DNA of 64,000 bases from Bradyrhizobium sp. CCGB01 (GCF_024199795.1 NZ_JANADK010000001.1:9166001-9230000), one strand, 5' to 3'; numbered from the stretch's first letter, positions 1-9,839 are shown. The notes: generated by a model not told the origin, from the sequence alone. Numbers and translations are program-made.

Positions 1-156
1 ACCTACGCAGTCGGCGTCAGGGAGATGGGCATCCTGCGGCGCCGCTGTCTCGGCTTCGACCCGACGCAGATGCAGATCAGGCGCGCCATCGCTCCCTATC
101 TCGCGAAGCAATTGGCCTATCACTACGCCTACAAGCTGAGCCTGCTGCGCTACTGA
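1..156 (+). CDS. 3' end of a CDS cut by the window edge, unrecognised
   Basis: Frame 1 is open from the first base to a TGA at 154-156, giving 51 codons. The tail is basic and rich in Tyr, Arg and Leu and ends in SLLRY. I do not recognise a family from this fragment. It reads toward the acyl-CoA synthetase gene, but 236 bases lie between them, so co-transcription is not evident. It could also be a chance open frame, although the absence of stops and the ordinary codon use favour a real C-terminus. Confidence 0.5.
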   Translation, partial: TYAVGVREMGILRRRCLGFDPTQMQIRRAIAPYLAKQLAYHYAYKLSLLRY

Positions 157-392
157 ACAAGCAGGAGATCAGCGAAGTGCTTGGAGCGCGCGTCGTCCAT
201 TGCGAGAATGAGCGTCACGACGTCGTAGCACTTCACCTCGCCGTTCGCACTTTCGCCAAAAGTCTGGTGATGCTAGCCTTGTCGCAAAGCCACTTCATTC
301 CGTCACGCGGCATGGAGCCAGTCACGATCAGTCCCGCCAGAAGCCGGCGCATGACAGCGCGCTGCAACAAAAACAATAAGTGAGGAAGCGCC

Positions 393-2612
393 ATGGAAGC
401 CCAGGTGTCTGCTGCGTCCGTTTCTCCGCGCCCATGGTCTCCAGCACCCGACGCCAGCGACATCGTCAAAGGCATTCACGCCATGCTGCACCCGCACAAC
501 ATCGTGCTGGTGGGGGCGACTGACAAGCCCGGCAACTATGCCGAACGCATCTGGAACAATCTGGTCAAGTACGGCTACGAGGGCGGGCTCTATCCGGTCA
601 ACGCCAAGCGCGAGACCATCTGGGGCGTCCCCTGCTTCAAGGATTTTGCCAGCCTGCCGGAAAAGCCTGATCATGTGCTGGTGCTGGTGCCGGCGCGCTT
701 CGCCGTGCAGGTGATCCGCGACGCCGCTGCCGCCGGCGCGCGCTCGGCCACCATCGTCACCTCCGGCTTCAGCGAGTTGCAGGATGATGAGAGCCAGAAG
801 CTCGCCGCCGAATTACAAGCCGCGATACGCGAGACGGGCCTTGCCGTCACCGGCCCCAACTGCCTCGGCAACTTAAGCGCCGGCGAAAAGCTCTTCACCA
901 ATATCGACGACCGCAACGTCACCATGGAACAGGGTGCGGTGGCGATCGCCGGGCAATCCGGCGCCATTGTCATGGCGATCCGCCAGGCGCTGGAGGATCG
1001 CGGCGTCGGGGTCGGTTACATGGTGACGACCGGCAACGAAGCCGGGCTCGAGACGCCGGACCTGATGCGCTATTTCGCCGAGGATCCGAGCGTCAAGGTG
1101 ATCGTGGTCTATCTGGAAGGCGTGCGCAACACCAAGGCCTTTCGCGATGCGTGCAAGGCGGCACGCGCCGCGAGCAAGCCGGTGATCGCACTCAAGCTCG
1201 GCGCATCCGAAGGCGGCCGCGCCGCGGCGATGGCGCATACCGGTGCACTTGCAGGCTCGATCGAGACCTTCGACGCGATCGCAACCCGCGAAGGCGTGAT
1301 CCGGGTCGGCGGGCTCGACGAGCTGATCGAGACCACCGAATGCTTCGTTCACTCTGCCGTGCCCAAGGGCGACCGGCTCGCCGCGGTCACGCTGTCCGGC
1401 GGCAAGCGTGGCATGCTGCTCGATGCTTTCTATGCCGAAGGCTTGAACTTTGCACCGCTGAGCCCGCATGTCGGCTCTGAGCTGGCAAAGATGCTCGGGC
1501 CGGGCTCGATCGTCGGCAATCCGCTCGACGCCGGCTTTGCCGCGGTGGTTGACCCCTCCGTCTACATGAAGTCGATCAAGCTGATGATCGACGACCCCGA
1601 TATCGACATCGTCATCGTCGATGCCGAGCTGCCCAAGACACCGCACGAATTGCGCGAGCGCAATCTGCGCATCGTCAACGAGATGGCGAGCCAGGCCTCG
1701 AAACCCGTGATCTACATCAGCGCGATGTCGATCGGCTTCACCGAATTCACCAAGGACTTGCGCAAATCGCTGCCGCATCTCGCGGTCATGCAGGGCATGG
1801 ACCGCGCGGTGACCGCGATCAAGTCGCTGCTCGACTATGCGAAGCTGCGCAAGGAAGTGCCCGACATCGCCTCGAGCTCAAAGCCTGCCGCGCGCGCGGT
1901 GCTGGAGAAGGCGCTGAAATCGGCGAGCGGCGCCGCACTCGACGAGGTCGCCTCGAAGAAGCTGCTGAAGGCCTACGGCATCCCGATCTCCAAGGAGGCA
2001 ATCGCGCAGACGGCGGCCGAGGCCGTGAAGATCGCCAAGCAGATCGGCTTTCCGGTTGTGGCCAAGGTCGTCAGCGCCGAGATCCTGCACAAATCCGACA
2101 TCGGCGGCGTGGTGCTGAACCTCGCCAGCGCGGCGGAGGTGAAGAAGGCATTCACCGACATCACCGCGCGGGTGAGCAAGCTGAAGGGGAAGCCGAAGCT
2201 CGACGGCATCCTGATCGCGCAGCAGGTCAAGGCCGATCTCGAGCTCGTGGTCGGCGCCTCGCTCGATGCCGAGATGGGACCGGTCGTGCTGTTCGGCACC
2301 GGCGGCATCGACATCGAGCTGATGAAGGACGTCGCGCTCGCCGGCGCGCCGCTGGACGAGGCCGAGGCGCGGCTCCTGATCGGCCGCACCAAGGCCGGCA
2401 TCAAGATGCGCGGCTATCGCGGCAAGCCGTCCCTGCACGAGGCCTCCGCGGTGAAAGCGCTGGTCGGCCTGTCCAATTTGATCGCGGATGCCGGCGACCG
2501 GATCGCCTCGATCGACGTCAACCCGTTCCTGATCAACACCAGAACAGGCGTCGCCGTCGACGCCCTGATCGTGCTGAACAATGCCGCGGCAAAACGCGCG
2601 GCCGGACATTGA
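393..2612 (+). CDS. ADP-forming acyl-CoA synthetase (fused alpha/beta acetate-CoA ligase type)
   Basis: The 739-residue protein belongs to the NDP-forming acyl-CoA synthetase family. These cytosolic enzymes interconvert acyl-CoA, ADP and phosphate with the free acid, CoA and ATP. A CoA-binding Rossmann domain spans about residues 30-125 (NIVLVGATDKPGNYAERIW). Succinyl-CoA-ligase-like domains follow at about 160-460, with the conserved MAHTGALAGS segment. An ATP-grasp domain fills about 510-735 (GFPVVAKVVSAEILHKSDIG, then a C-terminal SIDVNPFLI). Both subunits are therefore fused, alpha part first. The ATG follows GTGAGGAAG at a good distance. The acid substrate cannot be read from sequence. 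The gene appears monocistronic and is followed by a palindromic repeat. Confidence 0.9.
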   Translation: MEAQVSAASVSPRPWSPAPDASDIVKGIHAMLHPHNIVLVGATDKPGNYAERIWNNLVKYGYEGGLYPVNAKRETIWGVPCFKDFASLPEKPDHVLVLVPARFAVQVIRDAAAAGARSATIVTSGFSELQDDESQKLAAELQAAIRETGLAVTGPNCLGNLSAGEKLFTNIDDRNVTMEQGAVAIAGQSGAIVMAIRQALEDRGVGVGYMVTTGNEAGLETPDLMRYFAEDPSVKVIVVYLEGVRNTKAFRDACKAARAASKPVIALKLGASEGGRAAAMAHTGALAGSIETFDAIATREGVIRVGGLDELIETTECFVHSAVPKGDRLAAVTLSGGKRGMLLDAFYAEGLNFAPLSPHVGSELAKMLGPGSIVGNPLDAGFAAVVDPSVYMKSIKLMIDDPDIDIVIVDAELPKTPHELRERNLRIVNEMASQASKPVIYISAMSIGFTEFTKDLRKSLPHLAVMQGMDRAVTAIKSLLDYAKLRKEVPDIASSSKPAARAVLEKALKSASGAALDEVASKKLLKAYGIPISKEAIAQTAAEAVKIAKQIGFPVVAKVVSAEILHKSDIGGVVLNLASAAEVKKAFTDITARVSKLKGKPKLDGILIAQQVKADLELVVGASLDAEMGPVVLFGTGGIDIELMKDVALAGAPLDEAEARLLIGRTKAGIKMRGYRGKPSLHEASAVKALVGLSNLIADAGDRIASIDVNPFLINTRTGVAVDALIVLNNAAAKRAAGH

Positions 2613-2618
2613 TGTCGC

Positions 2619-2699
2619 GTAGGGCGGATTAGCGCAGCGTAATCCGCCCTCTTGCATCCAGAAAGCAGTGGCGGGTTACGCTTCGCTAACCCGCCCTAC
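2619..2699. repeat. Palindromic intergenic repeat (GTAGGGCGG family)
   Basis: Two inverted arms start and end with GTAGGGCGG and CCGCCCTAC. Each arm is itself a hairpin of the form GGCGGRTTAGCG...CGTAAYCCGCC. A second full copy lies at 55393-55476 and a partial one at 51075-51100. The element sits just after the acyl-CoA synthetase stop codon and could act as a transcript end. Confidence 0.75.
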
Positions 2700-2752
2700 T
2701 TAACACTGCGGCCTGCTTCCAACTTTTCCGCTTTGGCCGTAGACTCAGCCAC

Positions 2753-3583
2753 ATGGCACGCGCGAGCAACCTTGTCATCGGAACGGCGACGCTGGCGGTC
2801 ATCGCCGTGGCGTTCGGCGGCGTGCTCGGCGTCCAGAAATGGCGCACCGCCCAGAGCCGGAGCCAGTTGCGCGTGGTGTTCGAGGGCGGCTCCGCCAGCG
2901 GACTGCGCCGCGGCGGGCCGGTCAACTTCGACGGTGTTCCCGCCGGCCAGATCCTGTCGATCAAGCTGGACAATCCGCGCAAGATCGTCGCGCTGGTGAT
3001 GCTCGACAACACCGCGCCGATCCGCAAGGACACGGTCGCGGGCATCGAGTTCCAGGGCCTCACCGGCGTCGCCGCGATCTCGCTGATCGGCGGCGCACCC
3101 TCCGCGCCGCCGGTGCCGCTGGACACGGACGGCGTCCCCGTGCTGACCGCCGATCTCAGCGACGCCGAATCCATCGTCGACACCCTGCACAGTGTCGACC
3201 GCACGATCGTGAGCAACGCCCCCGCGATCAAGGACGGCCTGCGCACGTTCGAGAACCACACCGCCGATCTCAGAAGCAAGGGCGGCGAAATCGACTCCGT
3301 CATGGCCAAGGTCGACACCGCCTTCGCAGGCTTCGACAAGGCGGTCACGAAGATCGAAGGCGTGGTGCCCGGCTTCGCCGACGGCAAGGCTGACGAGCTG
3401 TTCGAGAAGATCAAGGGACTGCACGAGCTCGCCGATACCATGAAGAAGAAATCGGCTGCTTACGTCGAGGACATCCGTCGCTCGCTGCTCGACGTCAGCG
3501 AGGCCGCCAACAAGATGAGCGGAACGCCCTCGCCCGCTGCCGCCCCGCGCCCGCCGCGCAAACCGCCGCAGAAGAAGCAGTAA
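2753..3583 (+). CDS. MCE/MlaD-family protein
   Basis: The 276-residue protein has one N-terminal membrane anchor at about residues 5-26 (IGTATLAVIAVAFGGVLGV). An MCE (MlaD) domain follows at about 37-115, with FEGGSASGLRRGGPVNFDG and VAGIEFQGLTGVAAISLIGG. The C-terminal half is helical and ends in a Pro/Lys-rich tail. Such proteins form periplasmic rings that move lipids between membranes together with an ABC transporter. No permease or ATPase gene is adjacent, so this is an orphan component whose partners must be encoded elsewhere. The substrate is unknown. It is convergent with the autotransporter gene, 51 bases away. Confidence 0.85.
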   Translation: MARASNLVIGTATLAVIAVAFGGVLGVQKWRTAQSRSQLRVVFEGGSASGLRRGGPVNFDGVPAGQILSIKLDNPRKIVALVMLDNTAPIRKDTVAGIEFQGLTGVAAISLIGGAPSAPPVPLDTDGVPVLTADLSDAESIVDTLHSVDRTIVSNAPAIKDGLRTFENHTADLRSKGGEIDSVMAKVDTAFAGFDKAVTKIEGVVPGFADGKADELFEKIKGLHELADTMKKKSAAYVEDIRRSLLDVSEAANKMSGTPSPAAAPRPPRKPPQKKQ

Positions 3584-3634
3584 CTGTTTTTCTTATCCTC
3601 CCCTGGAGGGTGACAGTTCCGCCTGATCTGGCGC

Positions 3635-6600
3635 CTACCACGCGTAGCGCACGACGCCCTTGCCGGCGTAGGAGCGGGTGACGTTCGAGAACTCGCCCTC
3701 GAAGGTCGCCGACGCGGACCAGCCGTTCATCCAGTTCATCTGTACCGACGCCGTGGTCAATGCGGAATCGCGCGCCAGAGCCGCGCCGTTCACGACGAAG
3801 GCCGATCCCGGCAGGGTCTGGAACACCGCACCGACAGTGCGGTCCGGATTGTAATCATGCGCCCAGGCGACTCGGCCACGCAGGGTCATCAGGCCGCCGG
3901 CCGCGGCGAAGGACTTGTCCGCGCGCAGGCCGAGCTCGGTGCGGGTGCTGGTCACGTCCTTGGCGGCGTAGTTGAGTGCGAAGGTGTTGTTGCCGACCAC
4001 CGCGAACTCCGAATAATTCGGCAGGCTGAACATGGTGGCCTGGGCCGCAGCATAGGGGGTCAGGCCAATCCACTGTGTGGCGTAACGATAACCGCCCTCG
4101 ATGCGGCCCGAGAACGCGTTGGCGTTGAACTGCGCACGCAGCTGATCGACGCCAGCTGCGGTGACGATGCGGTTGGTCGTGACGTCCTGCCAGCCATAGG
4201 CCAGTGCGGCCGTGATATAGGCCGGTCCCATCGTGTGACGCACGAAGGCGCCGGCCTGGAACAGGTCGGAGCGGCCCCAGCCGAGCCCGTTGACATTGAA
4301 GCCCGTGCCGCCGCCGGCCAGCGCAAAGCCCGCGATCGTCGACGGCGAGAAGCGATAGTCGAGACCGACGGCCGTGCCATAAATGCTGCTGCTGGTGTTG
4401 TTCGAACCAAGGGCAGCATTGCCGTCAGTGGTCTGCGAGCCGCCATAGCCAGCCGCCCAGACGTTCCAGCGCTGCTCGAACGACGCAGCCGGCGCCTTGC
4501 GGTAGATCGAAGCGAAGGCATCGCGCGTGGTCTTGTCACGCGCGCCTTTACCGGTCGCGGCATAGGCATTCGCGCTCGCCTCATCCGCATAGGGCGTCGC
4601 ACCGGGCGCACCGCTGCGCCCAGAGCCAAACACGTCGGTCAACAGGCCAAGGAACAGGTTCATCGCGTCGAACGTCGTCTGCTGCGATCCCGTCGCCGAT
4701 TCGCCCGAGGCCTGCGTCAGGCCGGCCGGCGAGAGATTGGCGAGCGCCACGGGAAGGCTGCCGGTGCTGTTGAACACGTTCGTCAGCACGTTGGCGACGT
4801 TCTGCTGATTGACGTTGAGGCCGCCGCCATAGCCCAGCGCGAGGTCGAGGTAGACATCGTTGAGACCGTAGCTCAGCGTCGCCTTCAGGTTCGACGACAG
4901 GCCCGCGACAACGGGATTGAAGGTATCGGGCAACGTCCCCGCATTCAGGATCGTGTAGTGCTTCGCGATCGAGCCGGTCGGAACGACGACGACGGTCGCG
5001 CCGCCGAGCGTCGCCGTGCCGGTCACGACCGCGAGGCCGTTGCTGGCGCCCGAGATCTGCACCATGTAGCTCGACGCGCTGGTGAACGAGAGGTCGCCGG
5101 ACACGGTGAGCGTCCCGGTCGGATTTCCCGGCGCCAGCGTGCCGCCATTGACGGTGGTCGTGCCGACCGTGCCGACGCCGCCAAAGGTGCCGCCCGTGGC
5201 AACGGTCACGGTGCCGTTGATGGTGCCGGCGAGCATGAGCGTGCCGCCGAGCACGCTCCAATCCTGATTGCCGGTGCCGGTCACGGTCCAGGTCGAGCTG
5301 TCGACCTTGTTGAAGGTCGAGAAGCCGTCGTACTGAAGGCCGGTCCCGATCTGGTCGAGATTGAACGTATCCTTGCCGGTGCCGCCAAGCTGGAACGTGT
5401 CGGTTCCCGATGCAAACACCTGGCCCTTGATGACGCTGCCGGGGCCAAGCGTGAGCGTGTTGGAGCCGCAGCCGCAGAGGTCGATCGCAATGGCACCGGA
5501 CGCACTGGCGTCGATGGTGCCCGAGTTGAAGACGCTGCCTCCACTCACCAGGATGCCTGTGCCGCCCGCGCCGACGGTGATGGTGCCGGTATTGACGATC
5601 TGGTTCGTTGTCGAGAACGCGCTTACGTCCATACCGACGCCTGATGCGCCGACGGTGATCGTGCCGCTGTTGGTGACAATGTTGGAATCACCGAACACGA
5701 TGATGCCTTCGACAGCATCCGCGCCCGTGATCCGTCCGCTATTGGTGATCGTGGAGGACGAGCCGTTATAGGCAACGCCCGCACCGGCCAGGCCGACATT
5801 AATCGTGCCGCTCTGGCTGATCGTGGCCCTGTCGCCCTGCATCGAAATGCCGGCCGATCCGCTGCCGCCCACGTTGATCGTGCCGGCGTTGGTGACTTTC
5901 GAATCATCGCCCTGCACGGCAATGCCGACGGCAAGGTCGCCAGCCGTGATCGTGCCGAAATTGCTGGCGGTCTGGAAGTCGCCCTGCATGAAGATGCCGG
6001 CGGCGTTCTGCCCGACCGTGATCGTGCCGGTGGCGGTGTTGGTGACCGTGTTGTTGGCGGTGATCGCCATAATGCCGCCGGAGAAGCCGGTGGAATCGCC
6101 GACCGTGATCGCGCCGGCGTTGGTGACGATCGCGCCGCCGAACACGAAGATCCCGGACGAACCGTCGACCCCGGTGATCGTACCCGTCGCGGTGTTGGTG
6201 ATCGTGTTGTTCTGGGCTGCGAAGACGCCTACGCCCGACGCACCGATCGACAATGCGCCGCTGTTGGTGACGGTGTTGCTGTTGCCGACCGAGATCGCGG
6301 CACCGCTGTCGCCCGTCGTGATGGTTCCGGCATTGGTGATGACGTTGTGGTCGATCGCCTGGATGCCGAGACCGTTGTCGAGCACCGTGATGGTGCTGTT
6401 GTTGGTCACGGAGTTGGAATTTCCAACGGCAATGCCGGTGAGGCCCGAGCCCGCCGACACGGTCCCGTTGTTGGTGACGGTATTGGAATCGTTGACGCCG
6501 ATCGCGACCGCGCCGTTGTCGTTCACGGTCGCGCCGGACAGCACGTTGACATTGAGGCTGTCGACGCCAACCCCGGCCTGAAAACCGTCGGCGTCGGTGC

Positions 6601-6775
6601 CGCTACAGGTGACAGTCTGGCCGCTCGTCGCCGGATCTGGCGCGCAGGCCGCGCTGGCCGGCGTCGCGCTGAGGCTCAATCCCAGACAGAGCGCAGATGC
6701 GCCGACGAGCAACGCGACAGCGCACCGGCGCAGTCGACCCTGCCGCCTCGATGGCCCCTCGCCCCTCAACGTCAC
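3635..6775 (-). CDS. Classical (type Va) autotransporter with beta-helix passenger
   Basis: The 1046-residue protein starts with a long basic signal region (MTLRGEGPSRRQGRLRRC, then a hydrophobic stretch to about residue 42, ATPASA). A passenger of about 600 residues follows, built from degenerate short repeats of the type TNSGTITVGxSGxGI, as expected for a right-handed beta-helix. A linker at about 640-750 leads to a C-terminal outer-membrane beta-barrel from about residue 760 (RWNVWAAGYGG) to the final aromatic residue (VRYAW). The passenger shows no protease or lipase motif, so adhesion or a surface role is the most that can be inferred. The Gly/Thr/Asn-rich repeats produce long antisense open frames that are not genes. 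Confidence 0.88.
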   Translation of the reverse strand: MTLRGEGPSRRQGRLRRCAVALLVGASALCLGLSLSATPASAACAPDPATSGQTVTCSGTDADGFQAGVGVDSLNVNVLSGATVNDNGAVAIGVNDSNTVTNNGTVSAGSGLTGIAVGNSNSVTNNSTITVLDNGLGIQAIDHNVITNAGTITTGDSGAAISVGNSNTVTNSGALSIGASGVGVFAAQNNTITNTATGTITGVDGSSGIFVFGGAIVTNAGAITVGDSTGFSGGIMAITANNTVTNTATGTITVGQNAAGIFMQGDFQTASNFGTITAGDLAVGIAVQGDDSKVTNAGTINVGGSGSAGISMQGDRATISQSGTINVGLAGAGVAYNGSSSTITNSGRITGADAVEGIIVFGDSNIVTNSGTITVGASGVGMDVSAFSTTNQIVNTGTITVGAGGTGILVSGGSVFNSGTIDASASGAIAIDLCGCGSNTLTLGPGSVIKGQVFASGTDTFQLGGTGKDTFNLDQIGTGLQYDGFSTFNKVDSSTWTVTGTGNQDWSVLGGTLMLAGTINGTVTVATGGTFGGVGTVGTTTVNGGTLAPGNPTGTLTVSGDLSFTSASSYMVQISGASNGLAVVTGTATLGGATVVVVPTGSIAKHYTILNAGTLPDTFNPVVAGLSSNLKATLSYGLNDVYLDLALGYGGGLNVNQQNVANVLTNVFNSTGSLPVALANLSPAGLTQASGESATGSQQTTFDAMNLFLGLLTDVFGSGRSGAPGATPYADEASANAYAATGKGARDKTTRDAFASIYRKAPAASFEQRWNVWAAGYGGSQTTDGNAALGSNNTSSSIYGTAVGLDYRFSPSTIAGFALAGGGTGFNVNGLGWGRSDLFQAGAFVRHTMGPAYITAALAYGWQDVTTNRIVTAAGVDQLRAQFNANAFSGRIEGGYRYATQWIGLTPYAAAQATMFSLPNYSEFAVVGNNTFALNYAAKDVTSTRTELGLRADKSFAAAGGLMTLRGRVAWAHDYNPDRTVGAVFQTLPGSAFVVNGAALARDSALTTASVQMNWMNGWSASATFEGEFSNVTRSYAGKGVVRYAW

Positions 6776-6970
6776 GCTCCCCGTTCCCGCCAGTTCCGCG
6801 GGGAACTTAGGCCATGAGGGGGCTCCGTAGAACTACGACGGCACCGAAATGCGTCCGTTTGCCCCACAACCGGGGCAGAATCCGGCCGTGATGTTGCAAC
6901 CGCGCCACGGTTTAAGGGGCCGAATTCCCATTTCGCGCATGAAGCGGCTCGCTCCGGCGACCGCAATTGC

Positions 6971-8011
6971 TCAGTAATTGCTGGGCGCCGCCTCGTTCGG
7001 GATGCCGTCGATCGGACATTCCGCGGTTCCCGGCATCGAGCGGGTCATCGCCTCGACCATGTCGCGCGTCCCTTCCGGATCGGCGATCCAGTTCTTGTAG
7101 AAGTCATAGGGGCACGCCGCGACGCCGCGCGGGCTCTCGCCGGAATTGATCATGCCGGTGTAGCCGCGGTGGACCAGCTTGTAGAGATGGTTCTGCGACT
7201 GGCCGTTGCGGCGCGCATCGCGGATCAGATTCTTCGACAGCTGGGCATATTGGATGCCGTACTCCTCCTCGCCGCACTCGCCGAGCGTACGGCCATCGAA
7301 GCCGATGATCGCGGAGTGACCGAAGTAGGAATAGACGCCGTCGAAGCCGGCGGCGTTGGCAACCGCGACATAGACGTTGTTGGCCCATGCCATCGCCTTG
7401 GAGATCATGACCTGCTGCTCCTTGGCCGGATACATGTAGCCCTGGCAGCGTACGATCAGCTCGGCCCCCTTCATGGCGCAGTCGCGCCAGATCTCCGGAA
7501 AGTTGCCGTCGTCGCAGATGATCAGGCTGACCTTCATCCCCTTCGGGCCGTCGGAGACATAGGTGCAATTGCCGGGATACCAGCCCTCGATCGGCACCCA
7601 TGGCATGATCTTGCGGTACTTCTGCACGATCTCGCCCTTGTCGTTCATCAGGATCAGGGTGTTGTAGGGCGCCTTGTGCGGATGCTCCTCGTGGCGCTCG
7701 CCGGTCAGCGAGAACACGCCCCACACTTTGGCCTTGCGGCAGGCCTCGGCGAAGATCGCGGTCTCCTCACCGGGCACCGCCGAGGCGGTCTCGTACATCT
7801 CCTTGGAGTCGTACATGATGCCTTGCGTGGAGTATTCCGGGAAGATCACGAGGTCCATGCCGGGCAGGCCGGCCTTCATGCCCACCAGCATGTCGGCGAT
7901 CTTGCGGGCGTTATCGAGCACCTCGGCCTTGGTGTGCAGGCGGGGCATCTTGTAATTGACCACTGCGACGCCGACGGTGTCGTTGCTGCTGGAAATGTCA
8001 CCGTGAAGCAT
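6971..8011 (-). CDS. amiE: Aliphatic amidase
   Basis: The 346-residue protein matches the AmiE branch of the nitrilase superfamily in length and sequence. AmiE hydrolyses short aliphatic amides to the acid and ammonia in the cytosol. The catalytic triad falls at the positions known for Pseudomonas AmiE: Glu59 (FPEYSTQG), Lys134 (KYRKIMPW) and Cys166 (LIICDDGN). The ATG follows AGGAGCG at 8 bases. It is the last gene of the leftward operon urtABCDE-fmdA-fmdB-amiE, separated from fmdB by a 98-base gap that holds a palindromic element. Context says it releases ammonia from imported amides. Confidence 0.95.
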   Translation of the reverse strand: MLHGDISSSNDTVGVAVVNYKMPRLHTKAEVLDNARKIADMLVGMKAGLPGMDLVIFPEYSTQGIMYDSKEMYETASAVPGEETAIFAEACRKAKVWGVFSLTGERHEEHPHKAPYNTLILMNDKGEIVQKYRKIMPWVPIEGWYPGNCTYVSDGPKGMKVSLIICDDGNFPEIWRDCAMKGAELIVRCQGYMYPAKEQQVMISKAMAWANNVYVAVANAAGFDGVYSYFGHSAIIGFDGRTLGECGEEEYGIQYAQLSKNLIRDARRNGQSQNHLYKLVHRGYTGMINSGESPRGVAACPYDFYKNWIADPEGTRDMVEAMTRSMPGTAECPIDGIPNEAAPSNY

Positions 8012-8062
8012 GTTGAGCGCTCCTGTCTTTTATTCGTTTGAGGTCATCGCGTGCGTTATTCG

Positions 8063-8109
8063 CGCATGATCTTGCCGGAAAACCGCTGCACACTTTTCCG
8101 GATCATGCG
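8063..8109. repeat. Palindromic element between fmdB and amiE
   Basis: The arms CGCATGATC...CCGGAAAA and TTTTCCGGATCATGCG pair, with a 3-base bulge and an 11-base loop. The sequence type is common between genes in Rhizobiales. Here it sits inside an operon, so in RNA it would form a strong intercistronic hairpin that could lower amiE expression relative to fmdA. Confidence 0.7.
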
Positions 8110-8487
8110 TTAGTGGCTGATCATCCAGGGGCGTGCGGTCGGAAAGCCCTTGGCGCCGCTCCTGGTCTTGGTCACCAGCCGCGCCGGCTTCTTGCGGTCT
8201 GACGTGCTCTTGTCCTTCACGGTCTTGCCCGACGAGCAGCAGCCGCAGCCGGGGCCATGCGAGGCCTTGTATTGCGCGAGCGTCTGCGGCGCGTGCGTGC
8301 TGCGCTCGTTGACGGCATGGGCCTTGCGCTTTTCGGCCGGCATGCAGAAGAAGTTCGGCGCGGTCAGGATGACGCGCGGCGCCATCGTCTCGCAATGCGG
8401 GCAGCTTTGCGGATCGTCGCATTCGGCCATCGGCCTGAGATCCTTGAACGGACCGCAATCGTCACAGAGATATTCATAGACCGGCAT
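8110..8487 (-). CDS. fmdB: FmdB-family zinc-ribbon protein
   Basis: The 125-residue protein begins MPVYEYLCDDCG and continues to SCPHCE, the four-cysteine zinc ribbon of the FmdB family. The C-terminal half carries a second Cys cluster (GPGCGCCSSG) and is basic. FmdB proteins are named from formamide-utilisation clusters, where a regulatory role was proposed. The biochemical role is not settled. The position right after fmdA, in the same operon and 94 bases downstream across a strong hairpin, supports the name. Confidence 0.88.
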   Translation of the reverse strand: MPVYEYLCDDCGPFKDLRPMAECDDPQSCPHCETMAPRVILTAPNFFCMPAEKRKAHAVNERSTHAPQTLAQYKASHGPGCGCCSSGKTVKDKSTSDRKKPARLVTKTRSGAKGFPTARPWMISH

Positions 8488-8530
8488 CGCATCATCCCTA
8501 CGCTGTTGCCTGTGAGAGAATTCCCGCGGC

Positions 8531-8568
8531 GGATGCGGGGCGGCCCAAAAGCTGGCCGTCCCGCATCC
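8531..8568 (-). promoter_or_regulatory. Intercistronic stem-loop between fmdA and fmdB
   Basis: GGATGCGGGGCGGCC pairs with GGCCGTCCCGCATCC over 15 positions with one mismatch and an 8-base loop. It is not followed by a U run on the minus strand, so an RNA-stabilising or partial-attenuation hairpin is likelier than a full terminator. Confidence 0.6.
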
Positions 8569-8581
8569 CGTCGCGCAGGGA

Positions 8582-9811
8582 TTACTTGTCCGGCGAGATC
8601 GGCATCTGGATATCGCCGGTGATGTGCTTGATCGGGCCCGCCGCCGACGGCATCACGTCGAAGTCGAAGATCTCCGTCGGCAGCCATAGCGTGGCGCAGG
8701 CATTGGGCACGTCGACCACGCCGGAGATGTGGCCCTGGCACGGCGCGGTGCCGAGGATCGAATAGGCCTGGGCGCCGGAGTAGCCGAACTTCTTCAGATA
8801 CTCGATCGCGTTGAGGCAGGCCTGGCGATAGGCGATGTGGACGTCGAGATAGTGCTGCTTGCCGGCCTCGTCGACCGATATGCCTTCGAAGATCAGATAG
8901 TCCTTGTAGTTCGGCGTGATCGGCGACGGCTTGAAGATCGGGTTCTTGATGCCGTATTTCGCCATGCCGTCCTTGATCACCTCGACCTTCAGATGCAGCC
9001 AGCCGGCCATCTCGATGGCGCCGCAGAAGGTGATCTCACCGTCGCCCTGACTGAAGTGCAGGTCGCCCATCGACAGACCCGCGCCCGGCACATAGACCGG
9101 GAAGTAGATCTTCGAGCCGCGCGACAGGTCCTTGATATCGCAATTGCCGCCATGTTCGCGCGGCGGCACGGTGCGCGCACCTTCCGCGCCGATCTTGGCC
9201 TTGACGTCGCCCTTGGCGCGGCCGCCATGAGCGGTCGGCGCGAACGGCGGGTTGGCCAAACCGGGCACGCGGGTCGGATTGGTCGAGATCAGCTCGGCCT
9301 CGCGCTTGTTCCAGGTCTCCAGCATCTTCGGATCGGGCAGACAGCCGATCAGGCCTGGATGGATCAGGCCGGCAAAATTCACGCCGGGGACGTGACGCGA
9401 CGAGGTGTAGAGACCCTTGATGTCCCAGATCGACTTCTGCGCCAGCGGGAAATGGTCGGTGAGAAAGCCGCCGCCGTTCTGCTTGGAAAAGAAGCCGTTG
9501 AAGCCCCACAGGCTCTCCTTCATCGGGCCGACGTCGAGGAGGTCGACGACGAGGAGATCGCCGGGCTCGGCACCCTTGACGCCGATCGGACCGGACAGGA
9601 AGTGCACGATCGACAGGTCGATGTCGCGCACGTCGTCGGCGGAATCGTTGTTCTTGATGAAGCCGCCGGTCCAGTCATAGGTCTCGATGATGAAATCGTC
9701 GCCGGGATTGACCCAGGCGACGATCGGGATGTCGGGGTGCCAGCGGTTATGCACCATGTCATTTTCGTAGGCCGACTTGGTGAGATCGACCTTGATCAGT
9801 GTCTCTGGCAT
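8582..9811 (-). CDS. fmdA: Formamidase / acetamidase-formamidase family
   Basis: FmdA hydrolyses formamide to formate and ammonia in the cytosol. With the ATG at 9811 the protein has 409 residues and starts MPETLIKVDLTKSAYENDMV. An upstream in-frame start would add 21 unconvincing residues, and the 9811 ATG has a clear GGGGAG seven bases upstream. Family features include VHNRWHPDIPIVAWVNPGDD near the N-terminus, VVDLLDVGPM, HPGLIGCLPD and GDLHFSQGDGEITFCGAIEM. It lies 28 bases after urtE in the amide operon, so import and hydrolysis are co-expressed. Confidence 0.95.
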   Translation of the reverse strand: MPETLIKVDLTKSAYENDMVHNRWHPDIPIVAWVNPGDDFIIETYDWTGGFIKNNDSADDVRDIDLSIVHFLSGPIGVKGAEPGDLLVVDLLDVGPMKESLWGFNGFFSKQNGGGFLTDHFPLAQKSIWDIKGLYTSSRHVPGVNFAGLIHPGLIGCLPDPKMLETWNKREAELISTNPTRVPGLANPPFAPTAHGGRAKGDVKAKIGAEGARTVPPREHGGNCDIKDLSRGSKIYFPVYVPGAGLSMGDLHFSQGDGEITFCGAIEMAGWLHLKVEVIKDGMAKYGIKNPIFKPSPITPNYKDYLIFEGISVDEAGKQHYLDVHIAYRQACLNAIEYLKKFGYSGAQAYSILGTAPCQGHISGVVDVPNACATLWLPTEIFDFDVMPSAAGPIKHITGDIQMPISPDK

Positions 9812-9839
9812 CGAGATGCTCCCCTTTTTACACGGTTGG

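Noticed and set aside
177..383. 68-codon frame upstream of the acyl-CoA synthetase gene
   Set aside because: There is no ribosome site and the product is basic without family resemblance. The 157-392 stretch is treated as intergenic.
3857..5644. 595-codon open frame on the plus strand opposite the autotransporter
   Set aside because: It is the mirror of the Gly/Thr/Asn-rich repeats. Its product is Arg/Ala/Gly-rich without any domain, while the minus strand has a signal peptide and beta-barrel.
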